A stretch of DNA of 64,000 nt from contig NC_082600.1 in the NCBI RefSeq assembly GCF_030936135.1, positions 27,659,943 to 27,723,942 of the forward strand. Reading direction: 5' to 3'. Shown here piece after piece: positions 11,695 through 26,100 of this stretch. Each line of letters starts with the position of its first letter. The stretch's first letter is position 1. The notes beneath the pieces were generated by a model, which was given only the letters and a program-made list of their open reading frames with translations, was not told the origin of the DNA and ran no database searches. The DNA comes from Gavia stellata. Its lineage: Eukaryota > Chordata > Aves > Gaviiformes > Gaviidae. Position numbers and translations under genes: made by a program.

Positions 11695-11707
11695 TTTAAT
11701 AATTAAC
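11695..11707 (+). promoter_or_regulatory. HNF1 site upstream of MIA2 secretory start
   Basis: TTTAATAATTAAC matches the HNF1 consensus GTTAATNATTAAC at every defined position except the first. It lies 210 bp upstream of the long-isoform ATG at 11485. Mammalian MIA2 is known as a liver-expressed gene controlled by HNF1, so a conserved site at the promoter position is plausible. The transcription start itself was not defined. Confidence 0.6.
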
Positions 11708-11709
11708 TA

Positions 11710-14700
11710 TGTTCTGATAGCTAGACTGATGTTTTGAATACAAAGAAACTAGTTCTGGTCACATCAAAATTTAGGCTCTATCAGGTAGGTTCTTTTGTAC
11801 TAAGTTTGTGGAAGATTGTGTTAGGGAAATTCAAGAAGAGTTGTATTAGGATTTTTGCTGCATTATGAATGCATTTTTAATATACATCTTCCATCTGGTT
11901 TTAAGATGGACTATCCATTTTATGCTTATATTGACTTGTATGATTGCTAATATAGCTACTGAAAATTTTCTAGCTTTTTTGTTTAATAAACTGTATTTTG
12001 TGTGCACTGATACGTTTTAGATTATTTATGGGTGGTCATTGGGAACTCAGAACAGAATTTTTTTCCACATACTCTTTTGGAGTTTTCTTACACACCAGAT
12101 GCTAAGTACAATACTTTAGCATGGGGAATACTTACTCAACTCCAAAGTCTTTTAAAGGTGCTTGGCAGTTTTCAGGCTCTTAAGACAACTAGAAAATCCA
12201 TATGCTATCTCTACATCATGTATCACAGAGCAATATACCAAAGCTAAGCAGATGGTAATGTCCTGCTTTTTAAGGAACACCCTCTGTTTCGTAGCAACCT
12301 GTTATCCCATATGGAGTTATAAATAGTGTTTCCTCAAATACAGGTTATGCTTTAAAGCTATATAACACTGGTTATATAGGTATGAAGTTGTGCTATAAAT
12401 GAAATCCTGCAGAGAGGTTTGTGTTAGAAGTAAGCCTTGATTCAAAGGCTTCACATTGTCCTGCACTTCCTTGGTGACCTAAACACAGTATGTCTAATTT
12501 ACCTACAAAAGGGGCTTCACCTTTCCTTTCCCGCTCTCCTGCATGAGGTAACCTCTTCGCTCTCCCTTCCTGATAGTGCCCCAAGAATCTGCATTCCTTC
12601 CCAACCTGATAATGTTTGCAGTCACATGCTTCCTAGTAGGCCTGCTCCTCCTTCAGTCCTGAGCATGACTCATGCAGAATTCGCTCTGCTTTCTCTTTCC
12701 ACGAACCTAAGCTGTATCCAACTTGCAGCATATAGTTCCCCCTCCCTCCTGCTCCACAACTTAAACCTGCCAGACACTGCTGCTTAGCCTGATCTACTGA
12801 GCCAGCAAGAAGATTATCTACTGGAGGTTGGGAGAGAGGCCACAAAGTGAGCCAGGGTCATGGTAACCAGCAATGATATCCTGCAAACAAACAAACAAAA
12901 AAAATCACAGTAGATGACATGTCCTCCAGTTGCAATCTAACACTTTGGCCCCTTCCTTTGCCACATGACCGGATAGTCAGACAGGCCTATCCTATGACCT
13001 AGTACACCAGCTGCTTCTGCTGTTAGGTAATCCACCGGAGAGCAGTCTTGTGCTTCATGGAAAATACACTATAGATCAGCCCTCCCGCCGCCTCACTCCT
13101 GACTAATTTTGGTGCAGCCCCATCCCCAGCATGAATATTCTCTCCCCTTCACACGCCTGAATCTTGTGTTGCTTAGAGGGTCAGTGATAGGAGACCTTCC
13201 CTGGGCTCCTCTAGGTTTTTCTGTAGGAGGTGAAAGGGCAGAAATGGAATACCAAGCAGCTAAAACACAACGAATTAAAAGAAACCTGCTGAGCAGAAAA
13301 CTAGGACAGGCGTTTTTTTTTTCCCTCCCCAAGTCTCTACAGATTAGAACAGATTGATGAGAAGGAATATAGAAGAAATTTGTATTGGGGGGGACTCTAT
13401 AAAAGTGTTGCACAAAATCAAGAAAAAAGAACAACATTTTTATCCCACCGAGATTAACAACTCGGTCAGGAGAGTCCTTCATAATGTTGCACACCAACCA
13501 TGGAATGTGGGATAAAAAAAAATAATGGGCCTAGAAAGGTTAAGAGTCCCTTTTTGAGCCTGGTAACATGGAGCTGATTCACCTAAAAATGGAGAAGTCT
13601 GGTATTCTGACACCTAAAATTATGTACTTAAGCAAGTTTGTGTGGGAGAACAAACTATCAGACCCACACCTTAAGATCTGCACATTATTACTGTACTTGC
13701 CAAAATAGCTCTGAAAATGGCTCTGACTTCAATTTCGTATGGATACCCAAACTAATTCTCCAGTCTTTATACGGAGATGAAATGTTGCAGCCCATCTTAG
13801 CTACTCAGTTTAATCTGTATCTGCAATTTTCAAGTCGTTCTGGGCACTGCTCATTGTGTAGCTTAGTCTCAACAATAGTTCTTCTAGGTTTGAAGCTGTT
13901 AAAAGGCTGAGGAGCACTGCTCTGATCTCTGTTCTATGTTATTTATTCCTCTAGTAACTTCAATAGTAAATCATATTTATATCAAATATTCTTTTCTTCC
14001 GGGTGTAAATCCTATACTTGCAGATGTTATACAAGCATAACTTCTAATCACCTTTGAACTAAAGTCAAGGATGAAGATTCATGGAGTTTATCATAGCTGG
14101 CTTCCAAAGGACAAAGTTGAAAGCTTTATAGCAGATACAGTGAGACTTCAGTTAATTTCTGTTCTGCAGAACTGAAGCAACAAATGAGAGTACTATTACA
14201 CATATGAAGACAAAAAATGCTAATGAAAAAGTAAGATCTATTTCCAACAGCTTTCGTTAGGTTGCAACTGTTAACTTTTTATTTGCAATGACATCTTAGT
14301 AACCGAGCTAGAAATGCAGAGCTCCCTTATGATATATCAAAATTCACAGAAGGATCAACTCAGAATTGATGGTGTAATTTAAATAAACTGAGTAGTACGG
14401 CACACTGGATGGCTCCTTTAAGACATGGTTTTGTGTAAGTAAAAGAGAGATTGCATTTCCTAGACTACTCAGTATCTGCATTAACAAGAAAGATCCCAAA
14501 CCAAATCACAAGTTGGTAAAAGTTCTCCAAAGTACATTAAAGTCAACATCTATTTTATAACAACAATAGTATATACAGCTTTAGTTATATTCTTACAATA
14601 GCACCAAAAGGCTCCATACAGAATGTAGTGTTTCACTGTGTAGAATATTGCACTAATACATGGAAGAATATAGTCCATGGAAAAAGCACTTTAAAAATAT

Positions 14701-17700
14701 AGTTCTCTTGACTTCGGATGTTTGGATGAAAATACAGATCAACTTTTACATTGAATCAAATGTCATGCCAAAAAGATTTTTTTTTTTTAAAACAAGTATC
14801 TTTTAAAAATTAGTAAGTCAAAGGAAGAAAAGGAACACTGATTCACTCTTCTAGTTAGACAAATCTAAACAGGTAACAGTCATTCAGCATCCAGATTTAA
14901 ACCAACTTTTTCAGCCAGGATAACAAATAGCAAGAAAAAGCCATTATTGCTTCCCGATTACAAAAACGGTTACAAGTATGACAACTAACAGTGCTCTTCT
15001 AGAAAATAATGGAACTTGTGACTTACACTACTTTGAATCTTGATAATATGTTTCCAAGCTTTGAATGCCTCACATTTTGCCATATAATAGAACACTGTCA
15101 CCTAAAAACAACTGCCTGAACAAGGTTTGTGGTAAAACAGAGGTTTGCTATGAAACTGAGATAAGGGGGAGGGGAAAAAAAAAAGTCTGAAAGAGCAAAA
15201 TTATATCCTCCAAAACACAGATCTCTGTATATTACTCATACACCACTGCCACAGCATTTGATCCCAACATAAATACATGTAGTCTCAGAGAGGTACTTCT
15301 TTGATCAGGGAAACTCATTTTAAAGATCTGGGACATACATAAAATGAATAGGTTTGTCCTGTTGTACCACAGTAATTGCTACAAAATTGGCAGCTGAACC
15401 TGAATCTCAAAACTTTAACTGGGACCTAACCAAAAGACCATTACTTTCTTGATAAACGAAAAATGCTCTAGAAATCTATTTGCAAATTTGCTGGTTTTGG
15501 AAAGCAATTTTGCTGGGGGGGTGCGTTTAGTTCACCAATACCTACTTTCTGCAGAAAAATTATGTTCAGGTTTCCTTTGAATACATACAATGAAGCTGTT
15601 CTAAGCACAAAGACATCACCTTAAGTAAAGGAGCAGGAATTTGAACAGGTGTACCTTTTACGCAAAGTCATGTTTCAGCTTATAATTAATGAACAATCTG
15701 CATAAAATCTACTCTGACAAGGACTCTGAGTGGTCCATCATGGAAAACCCACATTCTTGGAGACTTCCAGTTTATCTGTGCAGCAGGACTGAAGAAAAAG
15801 ACAAGTAAATGGTATAGAGTGAGTGCATAATATAAAAGCTCTAAAAAAACCCAAACAACCGCCTTCTAAAGTTATACTTAAAGCTAGAAGAGACCATCTG
15901 ATGGAAGCACTCCACAAGACAGGCATAGAGCACACATGGTGTGTTGCCCACTCACATAAAGCATCTCTACTTCATTTTTAGCTTTTCTCCTTTTCTATCA
16001 TTTTCTTTTCTATCATATATTTTCCACATTAATCGAGTGAAAAGAGAACAAGGTATTTTTCCTTTGATCTCTACTCACCATTATAGGGAAAGGAAATAAG
16101 ACAATGTTTTAATAATTTCCTACCCCTATGCTATCTGCTCTTAATTCTCAGAAGCCCCAAATGGTTGCATCAAATTCAGTAAAGCTATTTGAAATAGTAG
16201 ACTGGGAACAGAGGAAGGACATTGCACCCATGGTCTCGGTCTTATCCACAGCTCTGAAATTGTCTCAGGGTAAGAGGATGGGACCTTGAAGGCAAATGTA
16301 ACAATTACTAAAAATACTACTGGTTTATAGAGACCCAGATCTTTATGTAATATTGTGCTAAAAGTATACCGCTATCTTACACTATTTCTGTAGTGGAATA
16401 TTGGATGGAATATCTAGCTTTTAGAAAACTTAATTCTTAGGAAGTTATCACATACTGATATTTGTATGTTGCATTGAGCTGCTTAGATTTAGCAAAGTTA
16501 ACAATTAATGGCACAGTTTAACCACAGCACTAAGTTTCTTCTAACAAACATTAAACTATCAAATACTGCACTAGCTTTGTACTCAGCAACAAAACTCCCG
16601 TATTTTCACCTTGTCATAAGTACATTGCTGCCTGTAACATAACCTGGAACAATGCAATCAATCAAATCCCTAGTTCAGTTACCAGGACCCACCACGTTGT
16701 AATAAACCTTTTTAATATCTCCACTGAAACAGTGGCTTCTGACTAGCAACCTACTTGTCTAGCTTTGCATAATGACTACAGTATCAGCCATTAAAACCTG
16801 TACAGTAAAAACACTGAGCTTGGGTGATTCACTGCTGTAAAGTAAGAAACCTTAAAATTACTCAATGTTAGGAAAAAATACATAATTGACAAAATTGAAA
16901 TGGCTTCCAAAGGCAATTTGAAATGTGAAGTTAGTTGAAACATGCAAACCACTAACATTTACTCAACTACTCAGTACAAAAGTTTATTGCTTGTGGTAAA
17001 CTGCTGTAACATCTTCAATAAGGCATTTGAACTTTGCATGTCCTTCAAAAAAAGAAAGGCACATCAAACCACCACATTCCTCTGAAAGGAAGGAAATATG
17101 GTTGGAGACTACTGACAAGAACTAAAAATTATTCTCAGTTGTAGAGAAGCAGAGGCAGATAGGATATTGAAGTAGCAAATGGACTGAAGAATCAGAATAC
17201 AGTATTGAACTTGTTGAGAAGAGGGAAGCCTGAGGAGCTTTCCCACTGTGTCTGTTCATGCTGAAAGAACACTCCATCCCTTGCTAGACACATTTCTTTA
17301 AGGCAGGAAGTTCAGCACTTCAGAACACAGGTCTGTCACTATTCTGAGTTCTGACAAAAAAAAAATCCAAAAATTGACACCCTCCCAAACTAGAACTTTG
17401 CAGAAGTCTGCTCTGTGTTCCAGAAAAATGGGGTATATATGGCATTTCGTATATACGGCACACTAAAATAGGCTTGCATGTCATTTCCATTCTGAAATCA
17501 CAGACTTCCTGGTCTGTGATTGGGCATATGAGATAGGAGAATTCTCTTCCTGCCAAGACAATATGGATTATAGCAGTGTTTTATATTCAGTTAATAGGCA
17601 TTAATGAAAGTCTGTAAGAACAGATACAGAGTATCTGTTGGATACAAAGCTTCTAAGGTACAGTCACCTGCAATTATGATTCATGCTTTAAATGTAGAAG

Positions 17701-17745
17701 AACTAAGGTAAAACACCTGTGTTACAGAAAACATCATAGGCATCG
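11710..17745. other. Intergenic region between MIA2 and PNN
   Basis: This 6-kb AT-rich stretch has no open frame with protein-like composition, no exon with paired splice sites that I recognise, and no clear young repeat. A moderately GC-richer, pyrimidine-biased patch lies at about 12430-13230 but gives no recognisable protein or element. I see no gene here. Confidence 0.6.
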
Positions 17746-17749
17746 AGAA

Positions 17750-18848
17750 AGTAGTCTACAAAGCCACATTTATTTGCACATGTACAGAACAGAGTGACAG
17801 ATGTTATTGTTTTCCATACAAAATTATATAAAAACAGTATTCACCTTCATAGAACACCATACCACTTTAAGTTGTATTAAATACATTCAGAAAGCATTCT
17901 TGCACGCACACAACATTAGTATTAGGTAGTCGCAGGTAACTCCAACACTGCAATGTAATTATTCTTAGTGGTATGAAGGGATCAAAGATTAGTCTGCAAC
18001 TAAAATAAAAAGAATCCTGGTTGAGAAGCAAGCTGAAGTCTTTCCTCCACTGGCCATCAAAGCAAGGAACATCATTAAATAGATTAACTGTCTCCAGAAC
18101 ATAGATGTAAATACTACCAAAGCACCTGCAGAAGGCAGATAAGATTTGTATTCCAGACTGAGTTGAGCTATCTTGGCCAGTGTTAACATTCCCATTTAAT
18201 CACTGCTTGCCTATAGGAAACAGTTTTATAAAACTGGAAGATAGAATTGGGTAAGAGCTTGTGATTACAGAAGAAAACAAAAGGTATAGATCTGAATCAA
18301 TTACTTTCCCTTCCTACCCAGCACTGGAGAGATTACCCCCTTTACTGGGTCTTAAGATTCCCATTCTTGCAAGGAATAGAGGGGGAAAGCAAAATTTTAC
18401 ATTTCCTGCAACATTGCCTCCCTACATATGATCTAAAAAGGGAATTTAATTGTCAACAGGACATCTCAAACAATTTATTTAAAACGCACATTTATTTCTA
18501 CCAAAAAAAAGTGTATGATACAGAAGAAGTGATCACACCTACTTAAAGGTTTACCTATTAAAATATACAGAGGATCTTAATGAGTACAGGATATTTAAAA
18601 AAAGATGCAAAGGAGTGTTAATCTTTTATTTTTACATATTCAGGAACTTCACATAATTTTGGTAAGTAACCTTTTACAAAATTATGTAAAAAGTACAAGA
18701 ATGCCTGGTAAACAGTCTGCATTTTTCCAAAAGATTTTTTACAGCATGCAATTCTTAAGGCAGCCTTCTCCTCCTCCTTACAAGGAATCCTTTCACTCAA
18801 ATAATCTTCCGCTGCAAAGATTAGGCTAAGGAAGCTTGGTCTCTTCTG
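17750..18848 (-). other. PNN: PNN 3' UTR
   Basis: AT-rich non-coding sequence follows the stop codon. Candidate poly(A) signals on the minus strand are AATAAA at 18630-18625 and at 17774-17769. The distal one is preceded by TGTA and followed by T/G-rich sequence, so it is the better main end. Boundaries are inferred. Confidence 0.5.
17769..17774 (-). terminator. Distal PNN polyadenylation signal AATAAA
   Basis: AATAAA on the minus strand, with TGTACATG just upstream and a T/G-rich stretch about 35-55 nt downstream, fits a cleavage site near 17750. An additional proximal signal lies at 18625-18630. Confidence 0.5.
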
Positions 18849-20137
18849 TTAACGCCTTTTGTCTTTCCTGTCTGATTTACGGTCTCTTTCACTCCGTGAA
18901 GTTCTCTTGCCTGACCGACTACTTTCTGATATAGACCTCTTTCTGTCAGATCTTGAACTCTTATCCTTTGAGCTTTTGGTATCTCTGCTCCCACCTTTTG
19001 AGGACTTGTGACTTCTATCTACTCCTGAAGCATCCCTTCGCTTCCTGTCCGTGCTCCTTCTGCGTTTTCTATCTCTGTTATGCCCTCTTCCTCGGCTTCG
19101 ACTTCTACTTTCACTACTACTAGAGCTACTGCTGCTACTGTCCCTGCTAGTACTTCCACTTGTAGTACTGCTGCTCGTGGAACTACTCCGACTGCTACTG
19201 CTGCCAGTGGTGGAACTACTTCCACTACTAGTACTGCTTGAAGTACTACTGCTACTACTGCTGCTGCTACTACGGCTATGACTCTTACCAGTTTTGTTCC
19301 CTGCCCTACCCCTGCTTCTACTCCTAGTCTTACTCTTAATTTCTACACTCGGTGTCTGACCCTGCTCTGTCTGTGCCTCAACCAGCTTTACAGACACCAC
19401 AGCATTTTCATCCTTGTCTGCCTGGGGCTCTGTATCCTGAGTGGACTGAGACAACTGAGGTGACTGTGGCAGTGGCACAGACTGTGGCTGAGATAGAGCC
19501 TCAGCCACAGGTTCTGGCTGAGCTTCAGGTGCCTTCTCCTGTTTTTCTTCAGGTTCAGCTTCAATTTCTGGTTTGATACCTTTCTCCTTCTCGGGAGAAG
19601 GAACATTACACACTTTTTCTGGCTGAGCATCACACTCTGTTTCTGTTTCCACTTCTTTGCCATGTTCATTTTCTACAGGTTCTACACTATCTGCCTCATT
19701 CATTTCAGCCACATCCTGCTCATTATCCACTGGCTGAATGCTTTCACTTTCCTCTTTTACAACTGTGACCTTTTCATGCTGACCATCCTGTTGCTTGTCA
19801 TTCTCCCTCACCTCGGTAGTCTCTTCTACTTTAATCTCCATTTCATGTTTCTGTTCATCCTCTTCCTGTTCTTTCTCTGCATCACTATGCCCTGAACCTG
19901 TTTTTCCCTTTTCCTCCCCTACCTCCTCCATTTCTACATCATTGTGCTGATTACCTGTCTCCAACTCTTCCACCTGCTGAGCCACCTTACCCTCTTCCTG
20001 CTCCTTGTTCTGTTCTTCTTTCTTTTCTTCATTCTGCACCTCCTGCTGTTCTTTTTCCTTCACAGATTGTCTTCTGGGCCTGGCCTCCATTTTGTTAATC
20101 TGCTCTGCAAATTCATTTCGCCTGCTTTCAAAGAGTG
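18849..20137 (-). CDS. PNN: PNN last exon: acidic region, poly-Ser and RS tail
   Basis: The acceptor TTCCCTAG precedes 20137. This 1289-nt exon carries the Glu/Gln-rich region, a Pro/Gln linker ([14 protein letters not shown]), RSRSRGRA, a long mixed Ser/Thr tract (about residues 552-605) and the Arg/Ser/Lys/Asp tail ending [10 protein letters not shown]. The Ser tract uses many different Ser codons rather than one repeated triplet, so it appears maintained by selection on the protein, not recent slippage. Opposite-strand Leu-rich frames over this exon are composition artefacts. Confidence 0.95.
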
Positions 20138-23100
20138 CTAGGGAATAAATGCATAAATAATAGTTTCAGATAATCTAGAGACACTGAAGTCTATTTTCCC
20201 CTATGAGCCAGTAAGTTATCAAATTGTTTTAACTTATAAATACTGTGTCCTTATTCATTCTGAAGTAGCAAGCCATTCATGCATAATGAAAAGGACTGCT
20301 AGTTACCCTAAGAAGACAAAGCAAAGGGAATAGTCAGCTCAGCTGAGTATCAGAACAGTAAAGCCCTAAATCTAAGCTAACAAAGACTTTTTGACTTAAT
20401 TAAAATCAATCCAACCAACAGTATATCAAAATACACCTTAATTTCCTGGTATTTATATATTAACAAGGTTATACTTCCTAAGGTAAACAAAGGACAGTAA
20501 AAATCGGCAAAAAGCTAGTTAGGTATTAAGAAAGCTTAAATAATGTAAGCTATTCAGAGAGGTGAGCTAGCTTCTCTTATCCCCCAACCCCACACAATGA
20601 AGAAAAGCTCATTAAAAAAACCCCAATACATTCTCAGTTTAATAAAAAAGAACTCTAGGACTACCATCAACTGCAGTATTTTAAAATGTTTTCCAAAACA
20701 GAAATATAGTCATGCTGCGAAGCAAATGAACACATATTAAGGTAAAAAGAAATTATCATAAAGTTTAGTGCTGTGCTTAAGAAAACACTTCTCAAATCCT
20801 TTGTAAAAACCTGCATTTCCTTGGGTCTTCAATCCATAGAATTTTCAAAAACTAAGTTGCTGCACTGGCATACATCTGGGTACTAAAGCTAATATAAAGG
20901 ACTATGTTATAAACACATACCTCTGAGATTATGCATATACCTCTTTTGACTTCTTGTAAGAGAATCAAAGCACATCCAACATAAAAATAAGTCACTGAAA
21001 GAGTAACGTTCACTTATGATGAACATCCATGCAAGAACATACAGTTTGTCCTAACCATGAAATTCATGTACGTAAGCAGAGAGACTTAAAAGGCGTTTGT
21101 ACAGCAAACATCAAAGGGAGGCAAGAACAAGGGCCTTTGTATCATGAAGACCACTTACCATTCATCTTTTTCTGTGACTCTTCCATCAACTTCTGCGTAG
21201 CAGGACACATTCTGCCAGGTATGTAGAATAAGTGGGGTTTTGTCTTCGTTCTTATATATTTAATTATTTTAGCATTATGTTCATTCCATTCTTCTTGCTG
21301 AGAAATGAAAGAAAATATCATAAGATACAGAAGAATAGTTTAAACAAGAGAAAGATCAAGAGCAAAACTAAAACTCACCAACTGAGCAAGCTCAACCTTT
21401 TGCTCCAGTAACCGCAGCTCTGTCTGTTTAGCACGCCTTTCTTCAAATAGTTCTCGCCTTTCATTTTCAACTTGCTTTCTTTCTTCCTCTGCCTGCACTT
21501 CAAGTTTTTGTTCAATTTCTTGTCGTCTCTTTTGCTAAGATAAATAAAAAAGTATCTAAATATTTTTTTCTAAATCAAGAAAGTGTTCTAGTTTGGTCCA
21601 ATTACAATTTTGAATTATTTATACCATTAAAGGCATTCCTAAAAACACGTTAAGAAATATCTCCTAAATTACAGGTAGTGGAAGAAAAGAGTGTCATTGC
21701 TTGCTGGCACCTGATTTTTTGTAGGTTAACTATAAAATTATGGGCCCGTGTGGATTTCTGTCTTCTTTTCTACCATTCAAATTGGAGTTGAATTTTCAAT
21801 AGAAGCTTCAACATGTTTTTCTTCCCAATGGCAGAAAAAAAGAGAAATACATTTCAGGTATTCCACTTGGAGGGGAAAAAAGTCAACTCCCCCAGAAACA
21901 AATGAAGGACTGCAGACTGGTGTTTGTGACAAACAAAACAAATTACATTGCTAATACTTCCAGTATGTTCATCGCTAATTAGATATATGACCATAATCCA
22001 GGAATGCCCTGTTGGTATTTCTTAGACAGCCATATGCTCAGACTGTACAACAGTTGTCTAACGAAAAAATACAATTTAGTGCCTGGACAACAAAACAGCT
22101 GTGTCATAAAACTCCTCAGCCCTCTACTTTGATTTATAGTAAGTTTTTATGTATGAAGAGAACAATGCCTATACAAATTCTCAGAAGAATGTTGCAAACA
22201 GCGGTAACTCCTCAAAGTTTCTTTATGCAAACACATACTACTATAAATTAGACAATGACTCCATGTTTCTAGACCATCCTAATCAATAGTTTCTTATTCT
22301 AAAGGCAAGCAGGCAACAAAGAACTTTGGTCCTTTCTCATGTGCTACATGACAAGTTAGATAAAACAGCAGGATATCCAAATACTGAATCTGAAAGTAAT
22401 CAATACCAACACTGCAAGCCAGCTATGCTAACACTACACAGAAAAGATTTTAAGTTTGAAGACTTTGTATCTGCTTCCACCGGCCTGTTGAAAGTAGAAC
22501 TTTCAAACACTGTTTTTAATCTAAAGTTTATTAGTATTAACTGAATAACTCATTTAGGGCAACAGTAAACAAATACCATACCCTCCACAATTTACAAAGG
22601 CATACTAGGAATAAAAAGTTACCACCATCCTACATGCAAGACTTTTGAAACTACCATTAAGCTATGCAAAGCCTTCACTTCAGTACAATCACATACCCAT
22701 TTATTAAAAACAGGAATTCTTGTTGTCTATACTGGGAGGGGGAAGCCATTTGTAGTCAAACAGATAGCATAATACAACCATACATTTCTGTATACTTGGT
22801 TATAATTTAAACATCTGGAACACATCAAGGTGGGCACTGCTTCAGCAATACTAAATCACCATTATTTAAAAAAGTAGCCTATGACCTATTAAATAGTTAC
22901 CTGATTAAATTCCATTTACTTTGAAATGATCCCCAAATAACATAAACAAGAAAAAAGATAATCTATTTTGTGTTTTACATGTTTTAAAAATGTACAGCAA
23001 TTAAATAAAAAACAACAAAACACTGCCTTTTCACTTTTGCAATGGTCAGAAATAGTGTTGTGAAGTCATGAAATTGTTAGAGTCCCCTTCCTGCCTCCCA

Positions 23101-26100
23101 CCCCAATGCCACTAAACTAAACCAAACAAAAACCTACATGCACTCTTACCAATTTGTTGCACCTGCAATCTACACCATGGGGAATTTTCATTCCTATTTG
23201 AAGCAGCTTAACCACACAATTTTGCTTTATTATTTACAATCTGATAGAACTAAAAGTAAGTACCCTCTCAGTAGCAACTGTGGACTCCTGCTTAAATTTT
23301 TGAAGAGTGCCCATCAACAAGCCAAATATACGTCGATTCCTGAATAAAAACAAAGAGAAGTTTGAGATTCAGTTCAAGTACTAAGATTTTTATTTGCATA
23401 AACAATCAGAGAAACTTTCCACCTCAGAGATGTTTATTTTTAAAGGCTCAGTATTACTCAAGGCCATCAGCAATAGAACACATTAACTGTGCCAACAGTC
23501 AAGGATATAATTTACAGTAACATATCACATTTTGCTTAAGAGTAAGACACAGTTCATCCGTAAAACAGCACAGTTAGCACTGGGAAAATTGGAAGCCTGC
23601 ATATTTTACACCTGGAAATAATGACACTAAGGAAATATTAAAAAAGAATCTAAAAGCAGAGAGTACTGAAGTAAAGGTTGAATAAATACAGTGTGAGCTA
23701 TCAATAAGGCAGTGAACTGGAAGGTCATCAGGCTTTCTGAAAAATGTACCTCCCCGCCCTGCTCAGGGGATAGAAGGAGAAACGGAGTCAGAGGAGTGAA
23801 AGCTTATCTGTCGCAGTTTGCCTAACAGTACCTTCTACAATGAGACACTGTACTGTGAGATGAAACTAGAATTGCTCTCATCCAATTAAGTGTTGTTTTG
23901 AGAAAACTTAAATAAGTAAAATTTTTCAATGAATTCCCTTCTTCTGAATAAGAACTAATTTCTTGAATTTCACCTTTTCTTTCTTTCCATTTAATCCCAA
24001 ATTAAGCCTTTACAGCAAAAGGCAGACTCTCTTATTTGCCTTGAACTTTTACCCAATTAAGAGAGAAAGGAAATGCTACTCTCTTCACTTGGTACCACTC
24101 TACTACAGTGGCACAAACCTGACATGGAAAGGTAAAGGTACTTGTATATTAAACAGTAGAAATAGGAATAAAGAATTGAGAGCTAGTGATTACTCAAAGT
24201 GTATTTGTATATGAATGACATCCCAGAAGACACTGAGCAAAATCGAGAGTTCAACGGATGCTGTCCTCTTAAAGAGCCTCTTTCCACCACAAGTCACACA
24301 TAGATCAATACTGGTTTTCTCATCTCCCCAAAAGACTACTGAAGTGCAAAACAGTAAAACTACAATTTTGAGGAACCAAACTTTTCATGCCTGAAGCTCT
24401 AGGAAGTCCACTAAGAATTTTGAAAGTCTTTCTGTGAGGAAAGCAGTTGGAAACTGGTGATGGAAGGAATAGCAGTCTGTTAGTGGTGTTTTAACTGTAA
24501 AAGAAGCAAGTGAAGTGTCTTTTCTGTGCTAATTGAGCTGTGGTCATTATTAGAGAAGCTCTCTATGGTTCCTTATTCCAGCTCTCATTCTTCTATTTAT
24601 TTGAGTTATGGGTTGTTATTATTGCACCAGGTGAGCTGCAGACTGAAGTAGATGGAGTCCAAGAGGTTGGACACAGTTGCAAATTTGCTTTTCCAACACC
24701 TCTTCCCAACAGAGCTGCAATTCAGCAAGAATTTTTATTAACTACCCTGACACAAATAAAATATAGGAAAAAGGAGATAAACATAGGAGGAATCTAAGAA
24801 GAAGCAGGCAAAAGGAAGGTGAGACTGTACACACAATAATGAGTCTGAGAGTAGCAAAAGAAACACATGATGGAACTATTGCGTTAAAAAAAAAAGAGAA
24901 AAAAGGAAAAACCCACACCCAAAAGCCTCCTTCAACCAACAAAATAAATGATGTACCAAGACAGTTGTAACAGTCCAAAATGTTAAGTAACCAATGAAGC
25001 TATATGTATTTCTGTCTTACTCAAAGACGATCAGTTACAATAGCACTAGCAAACCTATTCCTGTAGGTGGCCTGAGAAGTAGAACCCCTGTCAGTTATGT
25101 GAAGTGAATGATGTGTTTTTACTGCTGTGAAGAATTTTGACAATATTTTTTAAAATCAATTTTATACCATTATGGTACCTCTTCAACATCATCTTTGATA
25201 CATAATAGCATCTGTATAATACTTGTTAAATCTAAAGCTACTTTTATGCTAGCAGTAAGAAGTATCACATTAGTGCTTAAAAGAGATTTCTGCATACCTT
25301 TGTTTTCCTTTCTCATCCATATTTTGATCTTGTATAAGGTCTCGACGTGTTCGCTCTTTGGAGGTAGCAACAACAGAAGATGGCAACGCTGGCTACAACA
25401 AAGAAAAAAAACCTACTTTGTTCATGTTCCAGATAAATCAGTTTCTTCCTGCACAGCTCCATTTATCATTTATTACCTTTTTAATATCATCATCCTCTGC
25501 GTCGCTTTCTTGGCGTGATTCTCTTCTTGTCCGACGTTCTCCACCCAGCCTGAGGAAAAAAAACATTAGTGGTCACTAGAGAACATATAGTTAGGACAGC
25601 ATCTGTTCTGACATGAGAAAAATACAAGTCAGCATATCTAGTCAGAAGGATCAACACTTTCAGTAAAAATCTCCCCACTGTTCCAATGACCAGTAAATAG
25701 CATTTTACAGACAGAATCTACTGTTCGTAAAAATCAGTCAAAGAAAACAGTTTAAGTTCTAATACAACTTGCACAGTAAAGTAAAACAGAAGAGCCCACA
25801 TTACTACCTTATTTGACTTTTTAGAATACCTTTGGAATTTATTTCTTGTTTTTAATGTTTGCAGTTTTCTTTTTCCAGAATCTCTAAAACAGCTACTGGT
25901 ACAAAGGGATTGCGAGACAGATTTAAATGCATCAAGATACAAAGATTAGTATGATTTTTCAGATGAGAAATGCTATTTACTTAGCCAAATACCTAGAAAA
26001 CAGGTGAGGAGGGGCAGACACATAGGACCTAGGAACCTGGATGAACTGAGGCTTTAACAAAGAACAATTAGGCTGTGTGTTAAATAAAAGTTATTTTCAG

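Noticed and set aside
12437-12787. 116-codon open frame in the MIA2–PNN intergenic region
   Set aside because: No protein-like pattern, no splice context, and comparable frames on the other strand. Treated as chance.
19051-19281. Plus-strand Leu-rich open frame over PNN
   Set aside because: It is the antisense of the PNN Ser-rich tract; the leucines are simply complements of Ser codons. There are no splice sites or conserved sequence.
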